A stretch of DNA of 64,000 nucleotides from Streptomyces diastaticus subsp. diastaticus (GTDB lineage Bacteria > Actinomycetota > Actinomycetes > Streptomycetales > Streptomycetaceae): contig NZ_BLLN01000005.1 of NCBI RefSeq assembly GCF_011170125.1, positions 1,178,001 to 1,242,000 of the forward strand. The letters are read 5' to 3'. A program made the translations under genes and the position numbers. The notes under the pieces are model-generated. The model saw nothing but the letters and a program-made list of their open reading frames with translations. It was not told the DNA's origin and did no database searches. Shown here one piece after another: positions 37,857-46,532 of this stretch. Each line of letters starts with the position of its first letter. The first letter of the stretch is position 1.

Positions 37857-39374
37857 TCAGGGCTGTCCTTCGGGGGGATCGGCGGAATCGTGCGCGTGGG
37901 GGTCGGTGGGCCCGGCGGGCGGCCGGTCCGGCTCGCCGCGGCCGCCGGCGAAGAAGGCGTCCATCCAGTCGCCGGCCTCCTCGGGGGTGCCTGGGGCGGG
38001 TGCGGGCGGGGCGGCGGGCGCCTCGTCGGCGGGGCCGAGGCGTTCGCCGCGCCGGGAGCGGCGCTGGGGCAGGCGTGAGCCGGGGGCCCGCCGGGGCCTC
38101 TCCTCGGCGGGGGGCGCGGGCGGCGCGGCGGCGGGCGCCTGGGCCGGCGGGCGGGGGGCGGCGGGCGGCGCGGTGGTGCGGGTCCCGGCGGGCTCCAGGC
38201 TCTCCAGTACGTCCAGCGGGACCAGTACGACGGCGCGGACACCACCGTACGGCGAGGGGCCGAGGTCGACCTGGAAACCGTGCCGGTGGGCGAAGCGGCC
38301 GACGACGGCGAAGCCGGTCTGCGGGATCTCGCCGACCTCGCCGACGCCGAGGAGCCGGCGGCCGGAGACGATCTCGCGGGCGTGGCCGAGCCGGTACTCG
38401 TCCAGGCCGAGGCCGCCGTCGTCCACCTCGACCACGGCGCCGCGCTGCACGGTGCGGACGGTGACCAGGACGCTGGTGCGCGGCGGGGAGTACTCGGTGG
38501 CGTTGGCGAGGAGTTCGGCGACCAGGTGGATCAGCGGCTCGACCACCGAGGCGTGCACGCCGACGTCGGGTTCGCCGGAGACGGTCACCCGGCGGTAGGC
38601 GACGACACGGCCGGAGGCGGCGCGCACCACGTCGACCAGGGCGAGCGGCTTCTGCCACTGCTGGCCGGGCCACTCGCCGCAGAGCACCTTGAGGCTCTGG
38701 GCGTGCCGGGCCTGCTGGGTGGCGGCGTGGTCGACCTGCATGGTGGCTTCGAGCAGGTCGGCGTTGCCGGGGAAGCGTTCGGCGAGGCCGGTCACGGTGG
38801 CCTGGATGCGGTGGGCGGAGGTCTGCACCCGGCTGGCCAGCTCCACCAGGGAGAGCCGCTGCGACTCGGCCTGGTCGGCGGCCTCCCGGGACACCTCGGC
38901 GAGGAGCCGGTCGAGGAGGTCGGGGACGGCCGGCATGGAGTCGGCCAGCCCGGCGGCGGCGGGGCCCGCCGGCGGGATCTGCGCGGTGCCGCTGGTGGCG
39001 GCCGGCAGCCGCTCCTTCAGGACGTGCTCCAGCTCGTCGCGGAGGTGTTCGGCCTGGTGCTCGGTGTACGCGCGCCACTGGGCGTCGCGGCGGACCGCCT
39101 CCTCGTCGCGGGCGGCGAGGCGTTCGCTCTGACGCGCCGCCTCGTCGAGCGCCGCCCGGTGCTCGCGGCGCAGCCGCTCCAGCAGGGCGAGGGCGAGCAC
39201 CCCGGCGGCGCCGGTGCCGAGCGCGGGCAGTACCGAGCCGTACCGGGCGATCAGGGCGGCGGCCGTGAAGAAGGTGGCGAGGGCGAGCGTCAGGGCCAGG
39301 GGCCACAGCAGCCGGGCCGAGCGCGCCGCGCGGCCGGAGCCGGGGCCGGGGGCGTGCAGGGGGGAACGAGCCAT
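37857..39374 (-). CDS. cvnA: Conservon sensor-kinase-like protein CvnA
   Basis: 505 aa. Two N-terminal membrane helices (LLWPLALTLALATFFTAAAL, VLPALGTGAAGVLALALL) are followed by a coiled helical region and a histidine-kinase-like ATPase domain (ELLANATEYSPP as N-box, VVEVDDGGLGL as G1, FAVVGRFAHRHGF). A ~120-residue Pro/Ala/Arg-rich tail ends the protein. There is no clear phospho-acceptor His block, as usual for CvnA. ATG 39374 has GAAGG six bases upstream. It is first in cvnA-cvnB-cvnC-cvnD-P450-P450. Confidence 0.92.
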   Translation of the reverse strand: MARSPLHAPGPGSGRAARSARLLWPLALTLALATFFTAAALIARYGSVLPALGTGAAGVLALALLERLRREHRAALDEAARQSERLAARDEEAVRRDAQWRAYTEHQAEHLRDELEHVLKERLPAATSGTAQIPPAGPAAAGLADSMPAVPDLLDRLLAEVSREAADQAESQRLSLVELASRVQTSAHRIQATVTGLAERFPGNADLLEATMQVDHAATQQARHAQSLKVLCGEWPGQQWQKPLALVDVVRAASGRVVAYRRVTVSGEPDVGVHASVVEPLIHLVAELLANATEYSPPRTSVLVTVRTVQRGAVVEVDDGGLGLDEYRLGHAREIVSGRRLLGVGEVGEIPQTGFAVVGRFAHRHGFQVDLGPSPYGGVRAVVLVPLDVLESLEPAGTRTTAPPAAPRPPAQAPAAAPPAPPAEERPRRAPGSRLPQRRSRRGERLGPADEAPAAPPAPAPGTPEEAGDWMDAFFAGGRGEPDRPPAGPTDPHAHDSADPPEGQP

Positions 39375-40309
39375 GGAGAACCTTCGCAAGGGGCGGAACG
39401 TGTCGGCCGGGACAGGGACGGGGTCCGGAGGTTCAGCCGCGGCTCCCAGCGGACGCTCCACCGGCGTCGCCCCGTCCCCGGGGACGGCCGTGCTGCACGG
39501 ACATGGGTGAAGTGCCCTTTCACCAAGTGATCTTGACTGATCGTAACCTCGCCGGAGAAAAGCGGAAGCGGTGCCCCCGCCACCGGCTCCGCGCACCGTC
39601 ACGATCAGGCCACACCGCGTGGGCACCACTTGGGCCGGTTCCTCCGGGAACGGGGAGCGGCCACGGGCAGGCGGGCGCCCGGACCCGGTTCCGTGCCTCA
39701 GCGCGCACCTGCGACAACCTCCTCACCTCGCGGGACCCGTCCGAGCGCGTATCACCGCGACAGGGGGACTCAAACCCGAGGGGCGGCGGTTGGCGGGCGG
39801 GCGGGACGGAGCAGGCGGAGGCCGGCCGGGCACCAAGGGAACACGCGGGGCGGGCGGCCCGCGCCTCCGGGCCCCGGGTGAGGGCGCGCGGTGGCGGCCC
39901 GCCCGGCGCCCGGCCGCCTCATCCGCCCAGGCGTCAGGCGTCCGGCGCGACGGGGGCCCGCCCAGAGGCGCACGTTATGCGCACAGGAGGCGGCAGAGAG
40001 GGACAGAAGGGAACGATCGCCGCGTACCGCGAAGAAAGGTGAGCGTGAGGCGCGTCACACGCCGCGGCGGCGAGCGCGGCCGGAAGGCGACCGTGGAACC
40101 GGCGAAAGCGCCGGTAGAACCGGCCGCGGCGCCCCGCCGTGCTCCGGTGGCCGCCACTCCGCCGCGGCGGGAGACTCTCCAGGACCGGCCGCACCTTCGT
40201 ACGCTGGAGCAAGCCCGTGGCGGAAGACCGCGCACAGCACCACCGCGGGCGCCGCACCACCCGGAGAACCACGGCCTGGGAGCCGTACCCCGCCGAACGG
40301 ATTACGCCC
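39375..40309. other. Divergent spacer upstream of the conservon
   Basis: No supportable gene. An interrupted palindrome GGTGAA-7-TTCACC at 39506-39524, in a local AT-rich patch 130 bases upstream of cvnA, is the only notable feature and probably belongs to the conservon promoter region. Confidence 0.4.
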
Positions 40310-40759
40310 GTGTCCGAAGCCCCCGCCACCACCTCGTGGCGCGTCTCGCTGCCGCACTCGACCGCGGCCGTGCCCATCGCACGCGCGCTCATCCGGAAGG
40401 CCCTCGCGGAGATCCGGCCGTCCGCGGACAGCGACACGGCCGAACTGCTCACCGCGGAGCTGGTCGCCAACGCGGTGGAGCACACCGAGGGCGACGACCC
40501 CATCCAGCTGGTGGTCGACCTGTTGGAGCAGCGGTGCCAGGTGGAGGTGCACGACCGCAGCCGCGCCACGCCGACGAGGCTGACGGACGAGCTGCCGCCC
40601 GAGCCGCCCGACGTGTGGGCGGAGGGCGGCCGCGGGCTGCTGCTGATCCGCACGCTCAGCCTGTCCTGCGGGCACCGCCCCACCGAGACCGGCAAGGCGA
40701 TCTGGTTCACCCTGCCGACGGCGGAGCATCCCGACGGGGGCCGTCCTCGGCCGCACTGA
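40310..40759 (+). CDS. HATPase_c anti-sigma factor-like serine/threonine kinase (RsbW family)
   Basis: 149 aa, a GHKL ATP-binding domain of the actinomycete RsbW/SpoIIAB group. It has the N-box ELLTAELVANAVEHTEGD, a middle strand HDRSRATP and the lid GGRGLLLIRTLSLSCG. Such proteins bind sigma factors or phosphorylate STAS antagonists. GTG 40310 is chosen for family length; an in-frame GTG lies about 90 bases upstream and no good ribosome binding site is visible for either. Its last 53 bases overlap the 3' end of the convergent permease gene. Confidence 0.8.
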   Translation: MSEAPATTSWRVSLPHSTAAVPIARALIRKALAEIRPSADSDTAELLTAELVANAVEHTEGDDPIQLVVDLLEQRCQVEVHDRSRATPTRLTDELPPEPPDVWAEGGRGLLLIRTLSLSCGHRPTETGKAIWFTLPTAEHPDGGRPRPH

Positions 40760-42164
40760 GCTCGCGGGCGGCCAGCGTGGAGTGCCGCCGGCCGTACAGC
40801 GCGTAGACGAGCACGCCGACCGCGAGGAAGACCGCGAACTGGAGCCAGGTCAGCGGGCCGGTGCCGTAGATCAGGTACGCGCAGAAGGCGATGCCCGCCA
40901 GCGGGGTCAGCGGGAAGAGCGGGGCACGGAAACTGCGCCGCAGGTCGGGGCGGGTGCGGCGGAGGACGATCACGGCGACGTTGACGACGGCCATGGCGGC
41001 CAGAGTGCCGATGGTGGTCAGGTTGATGACCACGTCGAGCGGGACCACGGCGGCCGGGACGGCGAAGACGGCGGTGACGATCCAGGTGTTGGCGACGGGC
41101 GTCGACGTTTTCGGCGAGACTCGTTCGAACACGCGTGGGATCAGGCCGTCCCGGGCCATCGACATCAGGATGCGGGTCTGGCCGTACATCACGGCGAGCA
41201 CCACCGAGGCGATGGCGACGACCGCGCCGAAGGCGATGACGCCGCCGCCGATCGCGGAGCCGGTGACCTGGTTGACGACGAGCGACAGCGCGGCCGGCCG
41301 GTCGGCCACCTCGTCCGCGGAGAGCGCGCCGATGGCGGCGACCGCGACCAGGCAGTACAGGACGGTGACGACGCCGATGCAGATCAGCACGGCCGCCGGG
41401 ATGTTCTTCCGCGGGTTCTTGACCTCCTCGCCGGCGGTGGTGATCGCGTCGAAGCCGATGTAGGAGAAGAAGGCGAGCGAGGCGCCGGAGGTGACCCCGG
41501 CGACCCCGGCGGGGGCGAAGTCGGCGAGGTTGTCCTGCTGGAAGGCGCTGAAGGCGATGGCGCAGAAGAGCAGCAGCACGCCGATCTTCAGGACGGCCAT
41601 GACCGCCGTGGCGCGGGCGCTCTCGCGCACCCCGCGCACCAGCAGCACGGCGGCCAGCAGCATCACGACGACGGCCGGGAGGTTGACGACGCCGCCCTCG
41701 CCGGGCGGGCTGGAGAGCGCGTCGGGCAGCCGCAGGCCGACCAGGCTGTGCAGCAGTTCGTTGAGGTACTGGCCCCAGCCGACGGCCACCGCCGAGATGG
41801 AGACGCCGTACTCCAGCAGCAGGCACCAGCCGGTGAGGAAGGCGGCGCGCTCGCCGAGGCTGGCGTAGGCGAAGGAGTACGAGCTGCCGGAGACCGGCAT
41901 GGCCCCGCCCAGCTCCGCGAAGGAGAACGCGGTGAAGACGCAGGTCACGGCGGCCAGCACGAAGGAGACCACGACGGCGGGCCCGGCCTCGGCGACGGTG
42001 TCGGAGAGGCCGACGAAGATGCCGGTGCCGACCACGGCGCCGATGCCGAAGCAGACCAGCTGGAACAGTCCCATGGTCCGTTTGAGGCCGTGCCCCTCGA
42101 GGTCGGCGCCGGACTCGGCGACGAGCAGTTCCGGCGGCTTGACGCGCGCTCCGGTGGGACGCAT
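40707..42164 (-). CDS. APC-family amino acid permease (cationic amino acid transporter type)
   Basis: 485 aa with about 12-13 membrane helices. The APC motif LFQLVCFGIGAVVGTGIFVG opens helix 1. ASLAFFSYIGFDAITTAGEE, followed by NPRKNIPAAVLICIG, matches the CAT/YfnA-like branch. It is encoded just downstream of OTC and the second arginine deiminase, so arginine or ornithine is the likely substrate. This is an inference from context. ATG 42164 has only a weak ribosome binding site. The gene is separated from arcB by a terminator and a 268-base gap, so it has its own promoter, and its 3' end overlaps the anti-sigma gene. Confidence 0.87.
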   Translation of the reverse strand: MRPTGARVKPPELLVAESGADLEGHGLKRTMGLFQLVCFGIGAVVGTGIFVGLSDTVAEAGPAVVVSFVLAAVTCVFTAFSFAELGGAMPVSGSSYSFAYASLGERAAFLTGWCLLLEYGVSISAVAVGWGQYLNELLHSLVGLRLPDALSSPPGEGGVVNLPAVVVMLLAAVLLVRGVRESARATAVMAVLKIGVLLLFCAIAFSAFQQDNLADFAPAGVAGVTSGASLAFFSYIGFDAITTAGEEVKNPRKNIPAAVLICIGVVTVLYCLVAVAAIGALSADEVADRPAALSLVVNQVTGSAIGGGVIAFGAVVAIASVVLAVMYGQTRILMSMARDGLIPRVFERVSPKTSTPVANTWIVTAVFAVPAAVVPLDVVINLTTIGTLAAMAVVNVAVIVLRRTRPDLRRSFRAPLFPLTPLAGIAFCAYLIYGTGPLTWLQFAVFLAVGVLVYALYGRRHSTLAARELSAAEDGPRRDAPPSAG

Positions 42165-42341
42165 GGGGTGGTGCTCGCTTTCGGTGGTGCGTGGGGGGGG
42201 GCGGCCCGTGGGTGGCACGTCGGCCTGCCGTCAGCATCGGCAGCGTCAGGTCCCCGGCGGGTGCGGCGCGCGCCACACCACCGGCACGTCCCACGGATGC
42301 CCGTCCTCGGGGTCGGACGGGGGCCGCGAACACAACGGAGA

Positions 42342-42366
42342 GGGCCCGGACGGTCGGTCCGGGCCC
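42342..42366 (-). terminator. Intrinsic terminator after arcB
   Basis: A perfect 10-bp stem (GGGCCCGGAC, 42342-42351, with 42357-42366) and a 5-base loop lie 67 bases beyond the OTC stop codon. Confidence 0.75.
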
Positions 42367-42399
42367 CCACTCGGTCGCATGACCAGCCTAACGGATGGT

Positions 42400-42435
42400 T
42401 ATGCGCATATTCGCCATCGAGCGTATGACTATTCA
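42400..42435. promoter_or_regulatory. AT-rich patch with ArgR-like half-sites
   Basis: TATGCGCATA (42400-42409, perfect palindrome), ATTCG (42409-42413) and ATTCA (42431-42435) lie between the permease gene and the end of arcB. The spacing resembles ARG-box half-sites, but the match is partial. Confidence 0.25.
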
Positions 42436-43458
42436 CTCACTCCCCGCGCCCCCGCCGGGGCCCGCGAGGGTGGCGACGAGGACGGCCTTGATGGTGTGGA
42501 GCCGGTTCTCCGCCTGGTCGAAGACGGCGGAGTGCGGGGACTCGAAGACCTCGTCGGTGACCTCCAGCGAGGTCAGCCCGTGACTCTCGTGGATCTGCCG
42601 GCCGACCTCCGTACCGAGGTCGTGGAAGGCGGGCAGACAGTGCAGGAAGACGACGTCGGGATTGCCGGTGGCCGCCAGCACCTCGGCGGTGACCGCGTAC
42701 GGCCCGAGCGCGGCGATGCGCTCGTCCCAGACACTCCTGGGCTCGCCCATCGAGACCCAGACGTCGGTGGCGACGAAGTCGGCACCGCGCACCCCGGTGC
42801 CGACCTCCTCGGTGAGGGTGATCCGGGCCCCGCTGGCGGCGGCCAGGCGGCGGGCCTCGCCGACGACGGAGTCGGCGGGCCAGTAGGCACGCGGGGCGAC
42901 GATGCGGATGTCCATGCCGAGCAGGGCGCCGGTGACCAGGTAGGAGTTGCCCATGTTGAACCGGGCGTCGCCGAGGTAGGCGAAGGCGACACGCTCCAGC
43001 GGCTTGGCGGTGCGCTCGGTGACGGTGAGCACGTCGGCGAGCATCTGGGTGGGGTGCCAGTCGTCGGTCAGCCCGTTGAAGACCGGCACGCCCGCGTGGG
43101 CCGCCAGTTCCTCGACGGTGGCCTGGCTGTCACCCCGGTACTGGACGGCGTCGAACATCCGCCCCAGCACCCGCGCGGTGTCCTTGGCGGACTCCTTGTG
43201 CCCCATCTGCGACCCGGACGGGTCGAGGTAGGTGGTGGAGGCCCCCTGGTCGGCGGCGGCCACCTCGAAGGCGCACCGGGTACGGGTGGAGGTCTTCTCG
43301 AAAATCAGCGCGATGTTGCGCCCGCGGAGCCGCTGGATCTCGGTTGCGGCCTTCTTGGCGGCCTTGAGCTCGGCGGCCAGCGCGACGAGTGAGCGGAACT
43401 CCTCGGCGGTGAAGTCCAGTTCTCTGAGGAAACTGCGGCCGGTGAGGTCTGTCGCCAT
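42433..43458 (-). CDS. arcB: Ornithine carbamoyltransferase
   Basis: Interconverts citrulline plus phosphate with ornithine plus carbamoyl phosphate, 341 aa. The carbamoyl-phosphate motif STRTR is at residues 57-61, with HPTQ near 138 and the ornithine-site HCLP near 275. ATG 43458 has AGGAG six bases upstream, so an 11-residue upstream extension is rejected. It lies 168 bases downstream of the second arginine deiminase, so catabolic use (ArcB) fits better than biosynthesis (ArgF). No carbamate kinase (arcC) gene is present in the window, so the final ATP-yielding step is not accounted for here. Confidence 0.93.
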   Translation of the reverse strand: MATDLTGRSFLRELDFTAEEFRSLVALAAELKAAKKAATEIQRLRGRNIALIFEKTSTRTRCAFEVAAADQGASTTYLDPSGSQMGHKESAKDTARVLGRMFDAVQYRGDSQATVEELAAHAGVPVFNGLTDDWHPTQMLADVLTVTERTAKPLERVAFAYLGDARFNMGNSYLVTGALLGMDIRIVAPRAYWPADSVVGEARRLAAASGARITLTEEVGTGVRGADFVATDVWVSMGEPRSVWDERIAALGPYAVTAEVLAATGNPDVVFLHCLPAFHDLGTEVGRQIHESHGLTSLEVTDEVFESPHSAVFDQAENRLHTIKAVLVATLAGPGGGAGSE

Positions 43459-43497
43459 GGGGCGCTCCTGAGGTACGGATACGATGACCATGGAAGT

Positions 43498-43523
43498 CTA
43501 TACGAATAAACACATGAATATAC
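43498..43523. promoter_or_regulatory. Candidate ArgR-responsive region upstream of arcB
   Basis: Two GAATA pentamers (43504-43508 and 43516-43520) lie 12 bases apart, about one helical turn, in an unusually AT-rich patch 45-65 bases upstream of the arcB start. The repeated TATTC on the coding strand resembles ARG-box halves. Confidence 0.3.
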
Positions 43524-43603
43524 AGCGGTGCGCATCCGGCGCGCACCCGCGGGACCGCACCCTCGCACGGGGCCACCGCTCCCCGCCCCGGCACTCCCGA
43601 CAT

Positions 43604-43630
43604 CCCGGTCAGCCCGGTCAGCCCGGTCAC
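43604..43630. repeat. Threefold 9-base tandem repeat at the 3' end of the second arginine deiminase gene
   Basis: CCCGGTCAG is present three times in succession (last copy CCCGGTCAC), running across the stop codon of the deiminase gene. Function unknown; possibly slippage. Confidence 0.6.
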
Positions 43631-44865
43631 CCGCCGACCGCGTCCCGCTCGACCGGACAGCTCATGCAGCGCGGGCCGCCCCGCCCGCGCCCCAGCTCGC
43701 TGCCCCGGATCTCGATGACCTCCAGCCCTTCGTCGCGCAGGTAGCTGTTGGTGGTGGCGTTCCGCTCGTAGGCGACGACCACGCCGGGCTCGACCGCGAG
43801 GACGTTGCAGCCGTCGTCCCACTGCTCGCGTTCGGCGGCGTGCACGTCCTGGGTCGCGGTGAGCACCCGGATCGCGCCGAGCCCCAGCGCCGCCGCGATC
43901 GCCCGGTGCATGTGCTCCGGTGGATGGTCGGTGACCTTGAGGTCCTGCGCGCCGGCGCCCGGCTCGATGGTGTACGAGCGGAGCATGCCGAGCCCCGCGT
44001 ACTGCGTGAAGACGTCCGGGGCGACCATCGTCATCACCGTGTCCAGGTGCATGAGGGCCCGGCGCTTCGGCAGGTCCAGGGCGACGATGGTGTGGGCCGA
44101 ACCCGCCGCGAAGAGCCGTCTGGCCAGCATCTCCACCGCCTGCGGAGTCGTCCGCTCACTCATGCCGATCAGCACCGCGCCGTGGCCGAGGACCAGCACG
44201 TCGCCACCCTCGATCGTCGAGGGGTAGCACTCCTGCCCCCTGGACCAGGTGTGGAAGGGCCGGGCGTGCCCGGTGGAGAAGAGCGGGTGGTGGCGGTAGA
44301 CGGCCTCGAAGTGGACCGTCTCGCGCTGCCGCGCGGGCCAGCGCATCGCGTTGACCGAGACGCCGTCGTAGATCCAGGCGGAGGTGTCCCGGGTGAACAG
44401 GTGGTTGGGCAGTGGGTGGAGGAGGAAGTCGTCCTGCTCCCAGACGTGGAAGCGGACCGAGAGCGGCTCCGGATGCCGGGCCAGGTACTCCCGCTTGGTC
44501 ATCCCGCCGACCAGGGCGGACGCCAGCTCCGCGGAGTCCATGGTCTCGAAGGCGGCCCTCAGGTGACCGGTGGCGAGCGGGCCGAACTCCCGCTCGTCGA
44601 AGACCCGCCCGAGGACCAGCTCCCTCGCCTCAGGGAGGTCCAGGCTCTCCCGCAGCAGATCACCGAAGAGGTGCACCCGCACCCCCCGGTCCCGCAGCAC
44701 CTCGGCGAAGCCGTCGTGCTCCTGCTGGGCCCTGCGCACCCAGAGCACGTCGTCGAAGAGGAGCGCGTCCTTGTTGGTGGGTGTCAGCCGCTTCAGCTCC
44801 AGCCCGGGCCGGTGCATGATGACGCGGCGCAGCTGCCCCACCTCGGAGTCGACATGGAATCCCAT
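43627..44865 (-). CDS. arcA: Arginine deiminase (second copy)
   Basis: 412 aa. Converts arginine to citrulline and ammonia. The motifs [36 protein letters not shown] and [11 protein letters not shown] (nucleophile Cys400) are all intact. ATG 44865 ([17 protein letters not shown]) has GAGGATGAGAGG just upstream; in-frame ATG 44874 and GTG 44880 are alternatives. Followed by arcB, giving a two-step arginine-to-ornithine route. The synteny resembles SCO5975-SCO5976. A remnant of an ornithine cyclodeaminase gene lies directly upstream on the other strand. Confidence 0.93.
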   Translation of the reverse strand: MGFHVDSEVGQLRRVIMHRPGLELKRLTPTNKDALLFDDVLWVRRAQQEHDGFAEVLRDRGVRVHLFGDLLRESLDLPEARELVLGRVFDEREFGPLATGHLRAAFETMDSAELASALVGGMTKREYLARHPEPLSVRFHVWEQDDFLLHPLPNHLFTRDTSAWIYDGVSVNAMRWPARQRETVHFEAVYRHHPLFSTGHARPFHTWSRGQECYPSTIEGGDVLVLGHGAVLIGMSERTTPQAVEMLARRLFAAGSAHTIVALDLPKRRALMHLDTVMTMVAPDVFTQYAGLGMLRSYTIEPGAGAQDLKVTDHPPEHMHRAIAAALGLGAIRVLTATQDVHAAEREQWDDGCNVLAVEPGVVVAYERNATTNSYLRDEGLEVIEIRGSELGRGRGGPRCMSCPVERDAVGG

Positions 44866-44924
44866 GCCTCTCATCCTCACCAATCGGCGGACGGTTCACG
44901 CGGCGAACGGCGGGCGAGTGTGCG

Positions 44925-45191
44925 GTGGCGTGCCTCTCCCCCGCCCCAGGCGTCGACGACCGTGAACTGGCCGCCGAGGCGGGCGCGCTCGCGGCGGCCG
45001 GTCTCCCCGCCACCGCCGCGACCAACCTCGGCGACCTCCTCACCGGCGCCCACCCCGGCCGTACCGACCCCGCCACCCGTTCCGTCTACGCCCCCGTCGG
45101 CCTCCCCTGGCAGGACCTGGCCCTGTCCTGGCTCGCGCACGGACAAGCGCTGAAGAGGGGAATCGGCCGGCGGATCGACTTCCTGGCGTGA
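44925..45191 (+). pseudogene. C-terminal remnant of ornithine cyclodeaminase
   Basis: A frame of about 80 residues ends in a normal ornithine cyclodeaminase/mu-crystallin C-terminus: VDDRELAAEAGAL, LGDLLTGAHPGRTDP, then APVGLPWQDLALSWL. The full enzyme is ~330-350 aa and converts ornithine to proline and ammonia. The homologous part begins abruptly around 44952, and no NAD-binding domain is encoded upstream. The frame keeps strong third-position G/C and an intact stop, so decay is recent or the fragment was brought in by recombination. Its place beside arcA-arcB suggests a former arginine-to-proline route. Confidence 0.6.
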
Positions 45192-45637
45192 CCGGACCCG
45201 CGCGCTCCGCCCCGTGCGCCGGCCGGCCGGAGCCGACGGGCCCTCCCGCCGGCACCTGGTCCCGACAAGCGGCGTCACGGGCACGACGAGCTGGGCCGCC
45301 GGGCGGGTGACCGCTCAGAGGCGGGTGGTGCGGCCGAGAGCGGCAGCCGCGGGGCGCGCCGCCACCGAAGCCGGATTCCCCGCGAGCCGCGTCCCCTCAA
45401 GTGGGCAGGCCGCTCGCGCCGGCCGCCGCGGTGAGGCCCGTGGGGTCGTCGCGCGTGGCACGGTGCGGGGCTCCCGGGCGTGCTCCGCGCGCGAACCCAC
45501 TCCGCCGTCTCCCTCGCCGAGGCCCCGCGCCCGCACGACCACGCCGCCCCCACCGCCGCGGTTCCGCCGGGCCCTTCTCGCCGGTGCCGTCCAGTGGCAC
45601 TGGACCTCGTCCGCGTGACGGGTCTGGAACCGGGTCG
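45192..45637. other. Decayed or non-coding stretch
   Basis: Frames on both strands are open, but none is recognisable. One minus-strand frame begins at ATG 45641, overlapping the stop of the Hen1-like remnant in ATGA (MTTRFQTRHADEVQCHW...), but soon becomes low-complexity. Confidence 0.35.
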
Positions 45638-45823
45638 TCATGGACGGTCCGCCTCACCGCTCCCCGACGCTTCCGGGTGGAACACGTGCGCGGTGCCGTG
45701 CGCGGTGGTGAACGCCTGCGCCGGATGCTCGTGCAGCAGGAATCCGAGGTAGGAGGCGGGGCGTCCGGGGCGGCCCCGGGTGGCCGGCGTGCGGAGAACC
45801 GGGGCGAGTACGGCCAGGTGGAC
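45638..45823 (-). pseudogene. Probable N-terminal remnant of Hen1 RNA 3'-terminal 2'-O-methyltransferase
   Basis: 61 codons. The segment GRPASYLGFLLHEHPAQAF, then HGTAHVFHPEAS, resembles the N-terminus of bacterial Hen1 (pattern ATDLGFLLHKHP..., HGTAHVFYPEA), part of the Pnkp-Hen1 RNA repair system. A stop follows directly, the methyltransferase domain is missing, and no start codon aligns with the family N-terminus. It is squeezed between the Nudix gene and unassignable sequence. The identification is from memory of the family pattern. Confidence 0.45.
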
Positions 45824-45889
45824 GGTGGCGGGCCGGCGGTTCTCGCTGCGGCGGGCGAACCCGTGCCTGAGCGCGGGCGTCCCAGTAGG

Positions 45890-46399
45890 TCAGGTCACCG
45901 GGTAGCCGTCGCGGAGGCAGAGGGGACGGCCGGTGCGCAGCGCGTCGCGGACCGGGCGCAGCCGCCGGGCGCGGTGCGGGCCGAGGTGCCGGGTCCACTC
46001 CTCGACCGAGAGCAGGCGCCAGTCGTCGTGCTCCTCGGAGAGCCGGATGCTGTCCAGTCGGCCCGGCTCCAGCACGGGGGCCCGGAAGAAGTGCTGGACG
46101 GCCGGTTCGCAGTCCTCGAAGGTCACCCAGTCGTACCCGAGCAGCCGCGGCGGCCCCACCAGTTCGTACCCGATCTCCTCGCGGGCCTCCCGGACGGCGG
46201 TCGTCCACGGGTCGTCCTGGGCGTCCCTGACCCCGCCGACGAACTGCCAGCTGTCCTCGTAGGTCGCGTGGACCAGGAGCAGCCGGTACTCCGCGTCGTG
46301 CAGGACCAGGGCCGAACAGGCGGTGTTGCGGGGCAGGGAGGCGAGCCAGTCGGCCCGGGAGAGGCGGCCCGGTGAGGCGGCCAGAGTGGTGTCGGTCAT
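45890..46399 (-). CDS. NUDIX hydrolase
   Basis: 169 aa. The Nudix box reads GGVRDAQDDPWTTAVREARE followed by EIGYE. The REAREEIG core is intact, but the first conserved Glu is Asp. These enzymes hydrolyse nucleoside diphosphate derivatives; the substrate cannot be predicted. ATG 46399 (MTDTTLAASPG) is the first start close to the family N-terminus, with GGGAG directly upstream. It diverges from an LLM oxidoreductase gene with 133 bases between starts. Confidence 0.85.
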   Translation of the reverse strand: MTDTTLAASPGRLSRADWLASLPRNTACSALVLHDAEYRLLLVHATYEDSWQFVGGVRDAQDDPWTTAVREAREEIGYELVGPPRLLGYDWVTFEDCEPAVQHFFRAPVLEPGRLDSIRLSEEHDDWRLLSVEEWTRHLGPHRARRLRPVRDALRTGRPLCLRDGYPVT

Positions 46400-46532
46400 G
46401 GCTCCCACCCTGGACCTCGCGGCTGCCCCGGTACCGGGCGTTCGCCGTACGACCACCCGAAGGTGCGCATCCGTGTCCGGCGGTCCCGGTGCGGTGTGCC
46501 GGCACGCGGAGTGGCGGAGGCAAGATGGAGTC

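Noticed and set aside
42165..42341. Upstream extension of the permease gene
   Set aside because: The extra residues are low-complexity and precede the conserved APC N-terminus without a better ribosome binding site.
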